Below the pieces are notes generated by a model. The model did no database searches. It was not told where the DNA came from and was given only the letters and a program-made list of their open reading frames with translations. A stretch of 31,836 nt of DNA from CAG-557 sp045540315 (GTDB taxonomy: Bacteria; Bacillota; Clostridia; Oscillospirales; Acutalibacteraceae), in contig JAZQHA010000132.1 of NCBI GenBank assembly GCA_045540315.1, positions 1-31,836 of the forward strand, given 5' to 3'. Each line of letters starts with the position of its first letter. Position 1 is the first letter of the stretch. The translations under genes and the position numbers were made by a program. Positions 14,848-23,075 of this stretch are shown one piece after another.

Positions 14848-15171
14848 ATGATAAAAGCAAATTTACTCACAACAAGAGATGGCTTGCTAGTTGGCTTTGA
14901 TATATATGGTCACTCCGGCTTTGCGGAGCAAGGGTACGATATAGTTTGTGCTGCAGTTTCGTCAGCGGCTTTTTTGGTTGCAAATACCATTTGCGAGATT
15001 ATAAAAATTTCTGCGCAAACGAATGTAGACGAGCACGGCAGCATGTGTTTGAGAGTAAATCGTAACGATGCAAATTCTTGTAGTGAAATTCTGTTAGGAC
15101 TAAAGCTCCATTTGTTGAATTTAGAGGAGCAGTATCCTGAAAATATTACGGTGAATTATGTGGAGGTGTAG
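14848..15171 (+). CDS. prp: Ribosomal-processing cysteine protease Prp
   Basis: 107 residues of the YsxB/DUF464 family. The His/Cys pair is H22 in GHSGFAEQGYDIVCAAVS and C34 twelve residues on. In Staphylococcus aureus Prp removes the N-terminal extension of L27, which is essential for ribosome function. Both the protease and its substrate are present: rpmA immediately downstream encodes an extended L27. The ATG lies 3 bases after the rplU stop with no obvious RBS, implying translational coupling. Confidence 0.93.
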   Translation: MIKANLLTTRDGLLVGFDIYGHSGFAEQGYDIVCAAVSSAAFLVANTICEIIKISAQTNVDEHGSMCLRVNRNDANSCSEILLGLKLHLLNLEEQYPENITVNYVEV

Positions 15172-15176
15172 TTAAC

Positions 15177-15461
15177 ATGCTTAGAATAAATATTCAATTA
15201 TTTGCTCATAAAAAAGGTATGGGTTCGACTAAAAACGGTCGTGACTCTGAATCAAAACGTCTGGGCGTTAAACGTGCAGACGGTCAAGTTGTACGTGCAG
15301 GTAACATCCTCGTGAAACAAAGAGGAACTCATGTGCATGCGGGCGAGAATGTTGGTCGTGGTTCGGATGATACATTATTTGCACTCATCGATGGAAAGGT
15401 TAAGTTCGAGCGCGTAGGCCGCGATAGAAAACGTGTTTGCGTTTATGCTGTAGAACATTAA
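15177..15461 (+). CDS. rpmA: 50S ribosomal protein L27 with cleavable N-terminus
   Basis: 94 residues. The N-terminus MLRINIQLFA precedes HKKGMGSTKNGRDSESKRLG, the true start of mature L27, whose N-terminus reaches the peptidyl-transferase centre. Cleavage after LFA by Prp is expected from the S. aureus case (MLKLNLQFFA). GGAGGTG lies 11-17 bases before the ATG, inside the end of prp. A terminator-like hairpin follows. Confidence 0.97.
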   Translation: MLRINIQLFAHKKGMGSTKNGRDSESKRLGVKRADGQVVRAGNILVKQRGTHVHAGENVGRGSDDTLFALIDGKVKFERVGRDRKRVCVYAVEH

Positions 15462-15485
15462 TCGATTATTTTGTGCGAAAAGCGT

Positions 15486-15526
15486 AAAGAGCCTTGGGTC
15501 AACACGTTAGCCTGAGGTTCTTTTTG
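15486..15526 (+). terminator. Terminator or attenuator between rpmA and obgE
   Basis: AAAGAGCCTTGGG (15486-15498) pairs with CCTGAGGTTCTTT (15511-15523) including three G-T pairs, and ends in a T-run. No clear separate obgE promoter is seen, so read-through is likely. Confidence 0.65.
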
Positions 15527-15577
15527 TATATTATGAAATTTTATGGCGCATTGTGTATTAAAAAAGTTGGTGATTTT

Positions 15578-16846
15578 GTGTTTATAGACGTTGCGAAAAT
15601 AAAAATAAAGGCCGGAAATGGCGGAAATGGTGCGGTTTCTTTTCATCGAGAAAAATATGTGGCTGCTGGAGGTCCAGACGGCGGAGATGGGGGAAAGGGC
15701 GGCGACATAATCTTCGTTGCAGATAGCAATTTGTCGACGTTGGCTGACTTTAGATATAAACGAAAATATATAGCAAAGAATGGTGAAAATGGCAAAGCAG
15801 GCCGTTCATCGGGGAAGAGTGCGCCCAATTTAATCATTAGAGTGCCAAAAGGTACCATTGTGAAAGAGTTGACAACCGGAAAAATAATTGCTGACGTTTC
15901 TACGGATGAAGAGGTAGTCATCGCTAAGGGCGGCAAAGGTGGCTTTGGAAATATGCATTTTGCCACGCCAACTCGACAAGTTCCGCGCTTTGCCAAACCA
16001 GGTATGCCGGGTGAGGAATTTGAAGTGCAATTGGAGCTAAAATTACTTGCTGATGTTGGTCTTGTAGGTTTTCCGAACGTAGGCAAATCCACCTTGATTT
16101 CCGTAGTCAGCCAGGCAAAGCCGGTCATTGCTGATTATCACTTTACGACTATTACGCCGGTGCTGGGAGTAGTTCGTCGCCATGAGGATTCTTCGTTTGT
16201 TATTGCGGATATTCCTGGCCTCATTGAGGGAGCAGGAGAAGGTCTTGGCTTGGGACATCAGTTTTTGCGGCACGTAGAGCGCTGCCGATTGTTGGTGCAT
16301 GTGGTAGATGTCTCCGGTAGTGAGGGAAGAGACCCTATCGAGGATTTTGACATAATTAATCAGGAGCTTAAAAAGTTTAATGAGGAACTTTCGGAAAGAC
16401 CTATGATTGTGGCTGGGAACAAGTGCGACTTGGCTACGGACGAGCAAGTTGAAAATTTTAAAGAATATGTAGAGGCAAAAGGCTACAAGTTTTTCCCGAT
16501 TATGGCCCCGATAAATCATGGTGTGGAGGAGCTTATGCAGCACGTGGAGGAAAAACTTTCAAAGCTGCCGCCAATTGCTATTTACGAAGTTGAAACCTTA
16601 CCGGAGAATTTATTTGAGCAGCAGGGTGATAAGATTGAGGTAACAAAGCAGGATGGAGTTTATGTGGTCACGGGTGCGAAGGTTTTGCGCTTGATACAAT
16701 CGGTGAACTTTGATGACTATGAATCGTTACAATATTTTCAAAAAATGCTCGGTACGCTCGGTGTCTCGGAGGCTTTGCAACAAGCAGGTATACAAGAGGG
16801 CGATACAGTTAGCATCTATGACTTCGAGTTTGAGTTTGTTGAGTAA
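15578..16846 (+). CDS. obgE: GTPase ObgE/CgtA
   Basis: An essential GTPase in 50S assembly and stress signalling. 422 residues with three domains. The Gly-rich Obg fold (1-158) starts MFIDVAKIKIKAGNGGNGAV. The G domain has G1 GFPNVGKST (164-172), G3 DIPGLIEGA (211-219) and G4 NKCD (281-284). The C-terminal OCT domain (about 345-422) ends in YDFEFEFVE. The GTG at 15578 is chosen because the family starts there and GGTGAT lies a few bases upstream; open frame further upstream overlaps the hairpin. In Firmicutes obg commonly follows rpmA. Confidence 0.93.
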   Translation: MFIDVAKIKIKAGNGGNGAVSFHREKYVAAGGPDGGDGGKGGDIIFVADSNLSTLADFRYKRKYIAKNGENGKAGRSSGKSAPNLIIRVPKGTIVKELTTGKIIADVSTDEEVVIAKGGKGGFGNMHFATPTRQVPRFAKPGMPGEEFEVQLELKLLADVGLVGFPNVGKSTLISVVSQAKPVIADYHFTTITPVLGVVRRHEDSSFVIADIPGLIEGAGEGLGLGHQFLRHVERCRLLVHVVDVSGSEGRDPIEDFDIINQELKKFNEELSERPMIVAGNKCDLATDEQVENFKEYVEAKGYKFFPIMAPINHGVEELMQHVEEKLSKLPPIAIYEVETLPENLFEQQGDKIEVTKQDGVYVVTGAKVLRLIQSVNFDDYESLQYFQKMLGTLGVSEALQQAGIQEGDTVSIYDFEFEFVE

Positions 16847-16866
16847 TAGTTTTGGAGGATGAAATT

Positions 16867-17262
16867 TTGGAGCGATTGTACAACAAAAATTGCGATTATA
16901 AATCCCTAAATCCTCTAGCGTTGGCTTTTATTGGAGATGCTGTGTATGATTTACTTGTTAGGGAGCAGCTAGTTTGCCAGACAAGTTGTCAGGTAGGTAA
17001 GCTACATAAAAGAAAGGTCGAAAAAGTATGCTGCAAGGCGCAGGCGCAACTTATGGATTTTCTTACTGAGAGTTTGACAGAAGAAGAGCTTACGATTTTT
17101 AAACGAGGCCGAAATGCTCATACTCATCATGTTCCAAAAAATGCGGAGCTTGCCGACTATCACATGGCGACCGGCTTTGAAGCCCTAATTGGATATATTT
17201 ATTTGAAGGGTGATATTGAACGGTTGCGCGAAATTTTCGATTTAATTGAAAAACATAATTAA
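16867..17262 (+). CDS. mrnC: Mini-ribonuclease 3 (MrnC)
   Basis: A RNase III catalytic domain without the dsRNA-binding domain, which matures 23S rRNA in Firmicutes. 131 residues. The metal-binding motif NPLALAFIGDAVYDLLVRE carries the catalytic Asp (D24), and the second acidic helix ATGFEALIGYIYL is present. RGRNAHTHHVPKNA is typical of the family. The TTG at 16867 is chosen since GGAGG (16854-16858) sits 8 bases before it; an in-frame TTG five codons earlier overlaps that RBS. It follows obgE by 20 bases. Confidence 0.9.
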   Translation: MERLYNKNCDYKSLNPLALAFIGDAVYDLLVREQLVCQTSCQVGKLHKRKVEKVCCKAQAQLMDFLTESLTEEELTIFKRGRNAHTHHVPKNAELADYHMATGFEALIGYIYLKGDIERLREIFDLIEKHN

Positions 17263-17277
17263 ATGAGGGTGTAATTT

Positions 17278-18231
17278 ATGACATCACTTAAAAAATTAAA
17301 TATAAGTCAATGGTTTAATGATATTGTTGTTATTTTACTTGGTTGCTTTATTTATGCGATATCTATCAATTGTTTTACAGATCCCAATAATATCTCGCCG
17401 GGAGGAGTTATCGGAATAGGTCAGCTCGTCGGCGATTTGACCGGATTTCCTAAGGGTTTGTTTTGTCTGCTCCTTAATATTCCTATCTTTTTGTGGGCGT
17501 TCATTGAGTTAAACTGGCGAGGCTTGATTAAAAATTTATTTGCAACGGTGGCATTAAATATTTTGGCTGACTTGACTGTTCCGATATTGCCGGCGTATAC
17601 TGGCGATATGATGGTGGCGTCGATACTGGCGGGTATCACGGGCGGAGTTGGCTTAGGGTTGATTTTTATGCGTGGCGCGGCGACGGGTGGAACTGACCTT
17701 TTAGCTACGTTAACAAAGTTGTATATTCCGCATATACCGGTCGGGAAAATTTTGTTGGGCATCGATGGAGCTGTAGTGGCAGTTTCCGCGGTAGTTTACA
17801 GCTTTGGAAGTGACGATCCTTTTGCTATTATCAATGGTGCGACTTATGCGGCAATTTTGACTTATATTTCCACCAAGCTGATAGATACGATGATGTATGG
17901 GAGCAGTCTTGGTAACGGCAGAATGATGTTTATTGTGTCTGAGAAAAGTGCAGAGATTTCTCGGCGCATTATGAATGAAGTAAAACGTGGTGTAACTATT
18001 TTGAAGTCTCGCGGCGCTTATACCTCAAAAGAGGGCGAGATGCTGCTGAGTGCGGTGAGAAAACAGGAAGTACATAAGGTTTACGACGTGATAAAAAGTG
18101 TGGACGAGCACGCGTTTATTATTGTTGGCGAGGCCGGTGAAATTACTGGTGAGGGCTTTAAAGAGCTTGATAAAGAGCTTGAGCGGTCGAACTTTTTTAA
18201 GAAATTGTCTGCGAAAAAAGTAAAGATATGA
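17278..18231 (+). CDS. YitT family membrane protein (DUF161 + DUF2179)
   Basis: 317 residues. About five or six membrane helices fill the first 210 residues, including the family motif SINCFTDPNNISPGGVIGIG and GLIFMRGAATGGTDLLA. The soluble C-terminal DUF2179 domain (about 220-300) includes ISRRIMNEVKRGVTILKSRGAYT. Transport function is presumed but unproven. The GAGGGTG RBS precedes the ATG 16 bases after mrnC, so it is probably the last gene of this operon. A cloverleaf repeat starts within a base of the stop codon. Confidence 0.88.
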   Translation: MTSLKKLNISQWFNDIVVILLGCFIYAISINCFTDPNNISPGGVIGIGQLVGDLTGFPKGLFCLLLNIPIFLWAFIELNWRGLIKNLFATVALNILADLTVPILPAYTGDMMVASILAGITGGVGLGLIFMRGAATGGTDLLATLTKLYIPHIPVGKILLGIDGAVVAVSAVVYSFGSDDPFAIINGATYAAILTYISTKLIDTMMYGSSLGNGRMMFIVSEKSAEISRRIMNEVKRGVTILKSRGAYTSKEGEMLLSAVRKQEVHKVYDVIKSVDEHAFIIVGEAGEITGEGFKELDKELERSNFFKKLSAKKVKI

Positions 18232-18367
18232 GCCAACGCCGCAGCGCCGCGAGGCGCCGAATGCCGTGCAGGCATTCGGCTAGACTAAAATTCAACTTTG
18301 TTGAAATTTAGTCCACAAAGAAAATAAAAATTTATTTTCTTTGGCCTCGCGGCCGCGGTGGCAAGCC
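18232..18367 (-). repeat. Cloverleaf repeat, copy D (inverted)
   Basis: Three hairpins lie inside a GCGCCGCGAGGC/GCCTCGCGGCCGC closing stem: 18256-18280 (GCCGAATGCC/GGCATTCGGC), 18283-18313 (GACTAAA arms around a CAACTTTGTTG loop) and 18316-18343 (CAAAGAAAATAAA stem). The closing stem extends imperfectly outward through GCCaaCGC/GCGGTGGC. Confidence 0.88.
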
Positions 18368-18390
18368 AAAACATATGTGAGAATCATAAA

Positions 18391-18424
18391 AGAACAACAT
18401 TCCGTTAATTTGGAGTGTTGTTCT
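18391..18424 (-). terminator. Terminator hairpin, best read on the minus strand
   Basis: AGAACAACATTCC (18391-18403) pairs with GGAGTGTTGTTCT (18412-18424), with one G-T pair. On the minus strand TTTTATG follows, suiting the Asn-rich micro-gene; it may also end transcription from yitT. Confidence 0.65.
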
Positions 18425-18482
18425 TAAAAATCTTATTTTACATTGACGATTTTTATTTTAAGCTAAAATTATTGGGGTTACC

Positions 18483-18575
18483 TTAGCGATTTTCGTTATT
18501 GTTATTTTTGTTCTGCTTATTATTGTTATTGTTCTTGTTTTGGCTGTTTTGGTTGTTTTGATTGTTTTGTGCCAT
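18483..18575 (-). CDS. 30-residue Asn/Gln-rich micro-protein
   Basis: MAQNNQNNQNSQNK is followed by runs of N and K to NENR, giving about two thirds Asn plus Gln with basic residues. It is intrinsically disordered and has no known domain. A near-perfect GGGGGGTGA lies 7 bases before the ATG and a terminator-like hairpin follows the stop, so the frame looks genuinely expressed. The open frame continues upstream without an RBS. Short N-rich peptides are sometimes spore-associated in Firmicutes, but nothing here proves that. Confidence 0.5.
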   Translation of the reverse strand: MAQNNQNNQNSQNKNNNNNKQNKNNNNENR

Positions 18576-18722
18576 CGAGCTCACCCCCCATGTCAAATAA
18601 TATAACATTGAGAAAAAATTTAAATTTTTACGATCAAATTTATTTTTAAATTTTGACCGCAATAGTATTATTAGCACGAGCGAAGGATTTATTCTGAAAT
18701 TTTATAGGAGGCTTTTGAGTTA

Positions 18723-20090
18723 GTGAATTTGCCGCTTGAGTACCAAAATGAAATGAAAAAACTCTTAAAAGATGGGTATGATGAGTTTATTAAATGCTAC
18801 GATAAGCCTTGTTTTAAAGGCATTCGTATCAATACTTTAAAAGTTGATGAGAAAAAGTTTAGAGAAATATTTCCATTTAAAATAAAAAAGACAAATTTTT
18901 CAAAAAATAGCTTCTACCTAGAGGAAGATATAAAATCAATTGGCAATTTACCGCTTCATCATGCGGGGGCTTTTTATGTGCAAGAACCATCGGCATCATC
19001 GGCAGTCACTATATTGGATCCACGGCCTGGGGATAAAATTTTAGATTTATGTGCAGCTCCTGGTGGCAAATCTACGCAAATTGCAGCAGAGCTCGATGGG
19101 AAGGGCTTATTGTGGTCAAACGAGATAATTAAAAGTCGCGCGCAGATTTTGCTTTCTAACATAGAGCGCATGGGTGTGCGAAATGCAGTCGTTTCTTCGT
19201 GTCATCCGGAAGTGCTTTGTAAAAAATTAGAAGGTTTTTTTGACAAAGTTTTAGTTGACGCGCCTTGCTCCGGAGAGGGAATGTTTAGAAAAAATCCCTT
19301 AGCCATTGAAGAGTGGTCAAAAGAGCACGTGAAAATGTGTGCAAAGCGACAATTATCTATCCTAAACGTAGCAGCACAAGCGCTAAAAAAGAATGGCGTA
19401 ATGGTATACTCAACCTGCACATTCTCGATTGAGGAAAATGAGCAGGTAATTTATAACTTTTTGCGAGAAAATAAAAATTTTGAGTTAGAGGAAATAATTT
19501 GTGATTTTGGTCGACCGGCGATGCATATAGATGCTACAATGGAGCAAATTGACGCAAAAGGCGCGAGAAGAGTTTTTCCGCAAGATGGAGGAGAAGGGCA
19601 CTTTATAGCGCGGCTGAGACGAAAAGACGAAATGCCAAAAAGAATTCGGGAATTTGCTTATAAAAGGGGTAAAAATCGAGATAATAAGGTTGGAGAGGAT
19701 ATTTTTTCAAAAACTTTTAATCGAGCTGTTTACGGGGTCATAGAAGCTATAAATGACAAATGGCTTATTTTGCCATCAAATTTGCCTGATATCTCAGGTT
19801 TGAATGTTATAAGAGCTGGAGTTCTTTTGGCCGAAAAAAGAGGCTCTGCAGTTGAACCAGCACATGCGGTCTTTATGGCGGCCAAACCTTGGGAACTAAA
19901 CAGCAAAATAGAATTAAAGGCTCGGTCAAACGAAATCTTAGCCTACCTCAAGGGTGAGGAGATTTTTATCTCTGAGGATGTGAGTGGCTACGTTGGCGTT
20001 TGTGTGGATGGACTTACAACCGGTTTCGGTAAGGCTGTCAACGGTCGATTGAAGAATAAATATCCGAAAGGACTGCGGATGTTGAGCTAA
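18723..20090 (+). CDS. RsmF-like rRNA (cytosine-5) methyltransferase
   Basis: NOL1/NOP2/Sun family, 455 residues. N-terminal RNA-binding part, then the SAM-binding ILDLCAAPGGKSTQIAAEL (106-124), motif IV DAPCSGEGMFRKNP with C182, and motif VI YSTCTFSIEENE with the catalytic C232. The C-terminal 150 residues resemble the RsmF C-terminal and PUA-like domains, so RsmF/YebU (16S m5C1407) rather than RsmB. The start is GTG with AGGAGG 11 bases upstream; an in-frame TTG two codons on is a less likely alternative. Monocistronic, since the next gene has its own promoter. Confidence 0.88.
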   Translation: MNLPLEYQNEMKKLLKDGYDEFIKCYDKPCFKGIRINTLKVDEKKFREIFPFKIKKTNFSKNSFYLEEDIKSIGNLPLHHAGAFYVQEPSASSAVTILDPRPGDKILDLCAAPGGKSTQIAAELDGKGLLWSNEIIKSRAQILLSNIERMGVRNAVVSSCHPEVLCKKLEGFFDKVLVDAPCSGEGMFRKNPLAIEEWSKEHVKMCAKRQLSILNVAAQALKKNGVMVYSTCTFSIEENEQVIYNFLRENKNFELEEIICDFGRPAMHIDATMEQIDAKGARRVFPQDGGEGHFIARLRRKDEMPKRIREFAYKRGKNRDNKVGEDIFSKTFNRAVYGVIEAINDKWLILPSNLPDISGLNVIRAGVLLAEKRGSAVEPAHAVFMAAKPWELNSKIELKARSNEILAYLKGEEIFISEDVSGYVGVCVDGLTTGFGKAVNGRLKNKYPKGLRMLS

Positions 20091-20100
20091 TATATAAAAT

Positions 20101-20129
20101 TTGCAGTAAACCTACGTGAGTGATATAAT
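20101..20129 (+). promoter_or_regulatory. Sigma-A promoter of the phospholipase C-like gene
   Basis: TTGCAG (20101-20106), a 17-base spacer and perfect TATAAT (20124-20129). Confidence 0.75.
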
Positions 20130-20162
20130 TTGGGACAATCAATATTTTTAGAGGTGAAAATT

Positions 20163-21026
20163 ATGCCGGCAGCACTGACTCATTATTTGCAAGTAGAACG
20201 TGTCATCAATGGTTTTAAAAAGTTGCATCCAAATTTTGAATATAATAAAAATGCGATTCTTTGGGGTGCGCAGGGGCCTGATTTTATCTTATCGCATCGC
20301 GGTTTGCCAGGACAAACAGGCGAGAGCCTCAAAAAGTTGGGGACATATTTGCAGGATGAAGATATTATTAATTTAAAGAATATGATTTTTAAAGCTGTGG
20401 ACGAAAAAATCGTGACAGGTCTTGAGAAATCTTATATCATTGGTTTTTTATGCCATAGCATTCTTGACAGGTATGCGATGCCATTTATTAATTTTAGCGC
20501 AAAAAGTTTTGAGCAATTAAACGAAAATCGGCCGTTAAATGTATGCAGAAACATCATTAAGTCGACACTCGACGTGATAATTTTAAGATATGAGAAAAAT
20601 CAGTTACCGACCGAAATTCGCCTAAAGGATTTGTTGCCTGTTGACGAAAAAGTAGAGGCCTTTATGCGAGAATTTTTTTGTCGTTTGCTTAACGATAATT
20701 ATGCGGTGAATGTAACCCCAGCGCAAATTTCTGAGGCAATGTGCGATTTTAGAAAATTTTTTGGCCTTATGACAGACAGAACTGGTATAAAGAAGGGGTT
20801 GGTGCAAAAGATTGAGAAATGGCGCGGTAGGGAAGAGTATATGTCAAGCTACATTCGAGACTTGACGGAAGACGACAGTTATGACTATGCTAACATCTCG
20901 CATTCGGAGTGGAACTGGCCGATGGATAGTGAGCAAACGAGCACGGAGAGCTTTTTTGAAATCTATGAGCAGTCGATAATTGATTCTATCGCGTTTGTAG
21001 ACAAATTAATCTTGGTCGAAGCTTAG
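20163..21026 (+). CDS. Zinc-dependent phospholipase C family protein
   Basis: 287 residues of the Zn_dep_PLPC type. The N-terminus MPAALTHYLQ, the WGAQGPDFI block (about 39-47) and the IGFLCHSILDRYAMPFI block (about 97-113) carry the His/Asp zinc-ligand positions of this family. No signal peptide is present, so despite the family name it probably acts in the cytosol and its substrate is unknown. The ATG at 20163 has GAGGTGA 5 bases upstream and lies after the promoter; the frame is open further upstream only into the promoter. Confidence 0.75.
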   Translation: MPAALTHYLQVERVINGFKKLHPNFEYNKNAILWGAQGPDFILSHRGLPGQTGESLKKLGTYLQDEDIINLKNMIFKAVDEKIVTGLEKSYIIGFLCHSILDRYAMPFINFSAKSFEQLNENRPLNVCRNIIKSTLDVIILRYEKNQLPTEIRLKDLLPVDEKVEAFMREFFCRLLNDNYAVNVTPAQISEAMCDFRKFFGLMTDRTGIKKGLVQKIEKWRGREEYMSSYIRDLTEDDSYDYANISHSEWNWPMDSEQTSTESFFEIYEQSIIDSIAFVDKLILVEA

Positions 21027-21035
21027 GCATTTTTA

Positions 21036-21064
21036 TTGATAAAAATTTGTCGATTTGTTATACT
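21036..21064 (+). promoter_or_regulatory. Sigma-A promoter of the glycan operon
   Basis: TTGATA (21036-21041), a 17-base spacer and TATACT (21059-21064), 44 bases before the sugar transferase. Confidence 0.7.
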
Positions 21065-21108
21065 AAAAAAAGGATGTTGAAATACAAAAATAAGAATGAG
21101 GTATAATT

Positions 21109-21795
21109 TTGATCTTGCGCAAGTGGGAGGATCTCCCGGAGTGGCTGAAAAATGATAGTACAAAGCGTTATTATAATGTTTTGAGTGAAAGAAAATTTGA
21201 TTTATTTCTAAAAAGAGCGTTTGACTTTATCGTAGCGGGAATACTGCTAATTTTATTGTTTCCGTTAATTTTGTTTACGGCAATTCTCGTTAAGATGACC
21301 TCAAAAGGACCGGTTTTATATAAGCAAGAACGTGTAACGACTTATGGGAAAAAATTTAAAATATTTAAGTTTCGAACAATGGTCGAAAATGCAGATAGAC
21401 TCGGTTCGTTGGTCACTATCGATAACGACAGTCGAGTGACAAAGGTAGGGCGCTTTTTGAGAAAAGTTCGACTGGATGAAGTCCCGCAGCTATTTAATGT
21501 GCTTCTAGGGCAAATGAGTTTTGTCGGGACGCGGCCAGAGGTGCCCAAATATGTAGATGCATACTCAGATGATATGCTGGCGACCTTGCTTATGCCTGCC
21601 GGAATTACATCATTGGCGTGCATTAGCTTTAAGGATGAGGAAAAGTACCTCGACATCAAAGAGAGTGTTGAGGATACGTACATAAATAAAATTTTGCCGG
21701 ATAAAATGAGATATAATCTCGAATATATTGAAAAGTTTAACATTTTTTATGATGCAAAACTTATGATTGACACGGTGTTAGCAGTACTTAAGTAA
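21109..21795 (+). CDS. Undecaprenyl-phosphate sugar phosphotransferase
   Basis: The initiating enzyme of lipid-linked glycan synthesis (bacterial sugar transferase family, WbaP/PglC-type catalytic core), which moves a sugar-1-phosphate to undecaprenyl phosphate at the membrane. One membrane segment (about 38-62), then KKFKIFKFRTM (81-91) and KVGRFLRKVRLDEVPQLFNV with GQMSFVGTRPE (112-144), the full catalytic signature. At 228 residues it is the short form without the extra helices of WbaP. TTG start with GAGGT upstream. First of three adjacent genes with an aminotransferase and a polymerase/ligase. Confidence 0.9.
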   Translation: MILRKWEDLPEWLKNDSTKRYYNVLSERKFDLFLKRAFDFIVAGILLILLFPLILFTAILVKMTSKGPVLYKQERVTTYGKKFKIFKFRTMVENADRLGSLVTIDNDSRVTKVGRFLRKVRLDEVPQLFNVLLGQMSFVGTRPEVPKYVDAYSDDMLATLLMPAGITSLACISFKDEEKYLDIKESVEDTYINKILPDKMRYNLEYIEKFNIFYDAKLMIDTVLAVLK

Positions 21796-21827
21796 AAAAT
21801 TATAAAGGAAATTTGGTTGTTTATATT

Positions 21828-23030
21828 ATGAAAATAATAAAATTTTCACCTCCGGACATAACGGAACGCGAGGTAAATGAAGTTGCAAAAGTCTTAACTT
21901 CAGGGTGGATAACGACGGGACCGAAGACTAAGCTATTTGAAGAAAAAATTGCGGAATATTGTCACACTAAGAAAGCTGTTTGCCTTAATTCGGCAACGGC
22001 TTGCATGGAGATGGTACTACGAGTGTTGGGTATTGGGCCTGGCGACGAGGTCATAACCAGTGCATATACATATACGGCCTCTGCAAGCGTAATTTGCCAT
22101 GTAGGTGCCACTCCAGTGTTGGTCGACACGGGTAAAAATTCTTTTGAAATGGATTATGAAGCACTTGAGAAGGCGATAACTCCTAAGACAAAGGCGATAA
22201 TCCCAGTTGATTTAGCTGGCAAAATGTGTGACTATGACAAGATTTTTGACGTTGTAGAGAGGAAAAAAGCGCTATTTTGTGCCAATAATGATATTCAAAG
22301 GGCTTTTAATCGAGTTGTTGTGTTGGCCGATGCGGCACATGCCTTTGGCGCTGAGTATAAAGAGAAAATTTGTGGTTCAGTTGCGGATTTTACAAGTTTT
22401 TCTTTTCATGCCGTGAAGAATTTAACAGCAGCTGAGGGCGGCGCACTTACGTGGAAGTCTTTGGATGGACTTGATGATGACTTTTTATATAAGCAATTTA
22501 TGTTGTGGTCGCTACACGGACAATCTAAAGATGCACTTGCAAAAACTAAATTGGGCGCCTGGGAGTACGATATACTTTATCCGGGCTACAAGTGCAATAT
22601 GACCGACTTGATGGCTGCAATTGGTTTGGTTCAACTCGACAGGTATCCACAGCTTTTGGAGAGAAGAAAAGAGATAATAAATAAGTACGACATGGAGCTA
22701 AGCGATTTGCCTGTGACGGTTTTACGGCATTTTGGTCCTCAACATAAATCTAGTGGACATTTATACTTAGTTCGTTTAGATGGCAAAACTGAGGAGCAAA
22801 GAAATAAATTAATTGAGTTGATGGCACAAAGGGGAGTCGCCACGAATGTGCACTATAAGCCGTTGCCGTTGCTTACGGCGTATAAAAACTTGGGGTTTGA
22901 CATTAAGAGCTTTCCTAATGCATACGAGATGTATCAAAATGAAGTTACGTTACCGTTGCATACTTTAATGAGCGATGAAGATGTTGAATATGTTGTGGCA
23001 GCTTTTAAGGACTGTTTAAAAAGCTTATAG
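21828..23030 (+). CDS. DegT/DnrJ/EryC1/StrS family sugar aminotransferase
   Basis: A PLP enzyme that aminates a nucleotide-activated keto-sugar, probably feeding the transferase encoded upstream. 400 residues. PLP contacts are ADAAHAFG (D168) and the Schiff-base lysine K197 in SFSFHAVKNLTAAEGG; GWITTGPKT near the N-terminus is typical of the family. Which sugar it makes cannot be told from sequence, and no matching 4,6-dehydratase is next to it (rfbB is 5 kb away). The start is uncertain: the ATG used has AAGGAA 18 bases upstream, while an in-frame TTG at 21813 sits closer to that RBS. Confidence 0.88.
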   Translation: MKIIKFSPPDITEREVNEVAKVLTSGWITTGPKTKLFEEKIAEYCHTKKAVCLNSATACMEMVLRVLGIGPGDEVITSAYTYTASASVICHVGATPVLVDTGKNSFEMDYEALEKAITPKTKAIIPVDLAGKMCDYDKIFDVVERKKALFCANNDIQRAFNRVVVLADAAHAFGAEYKEKICGSVADFTSFSFHAVKNLTAAEGGALTWKSLDGLDDDFLYKQFMLWSLHGQSKDALAKTKLGAWEYDILYPGYKCNMTDLMAAIGLVQLDRYPQLLERRKEIINKYDMELSDLPVTVLRHFGPQHKSSGHLYLVRLDGKTEEQRNKLIELMAQRGVATNVHYKPLPLLTAYKNLGFDIKSFPNAYEMYQNEVTLPLHTLMSDEDVEYVVAAFKDCLKSL

Positions 23031-23075
23031 GAAGTACGTACGGCCCACTTGGACGTATAAGGAGTTGAAAATAAT

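Noticed and set aside
15643..16128. A 161-residue minus-strand open frame within obgE
   Set aside because: It is antisense to the glycine-rich Obg domain, whose codons create long antisense frames. No RBS or family match.
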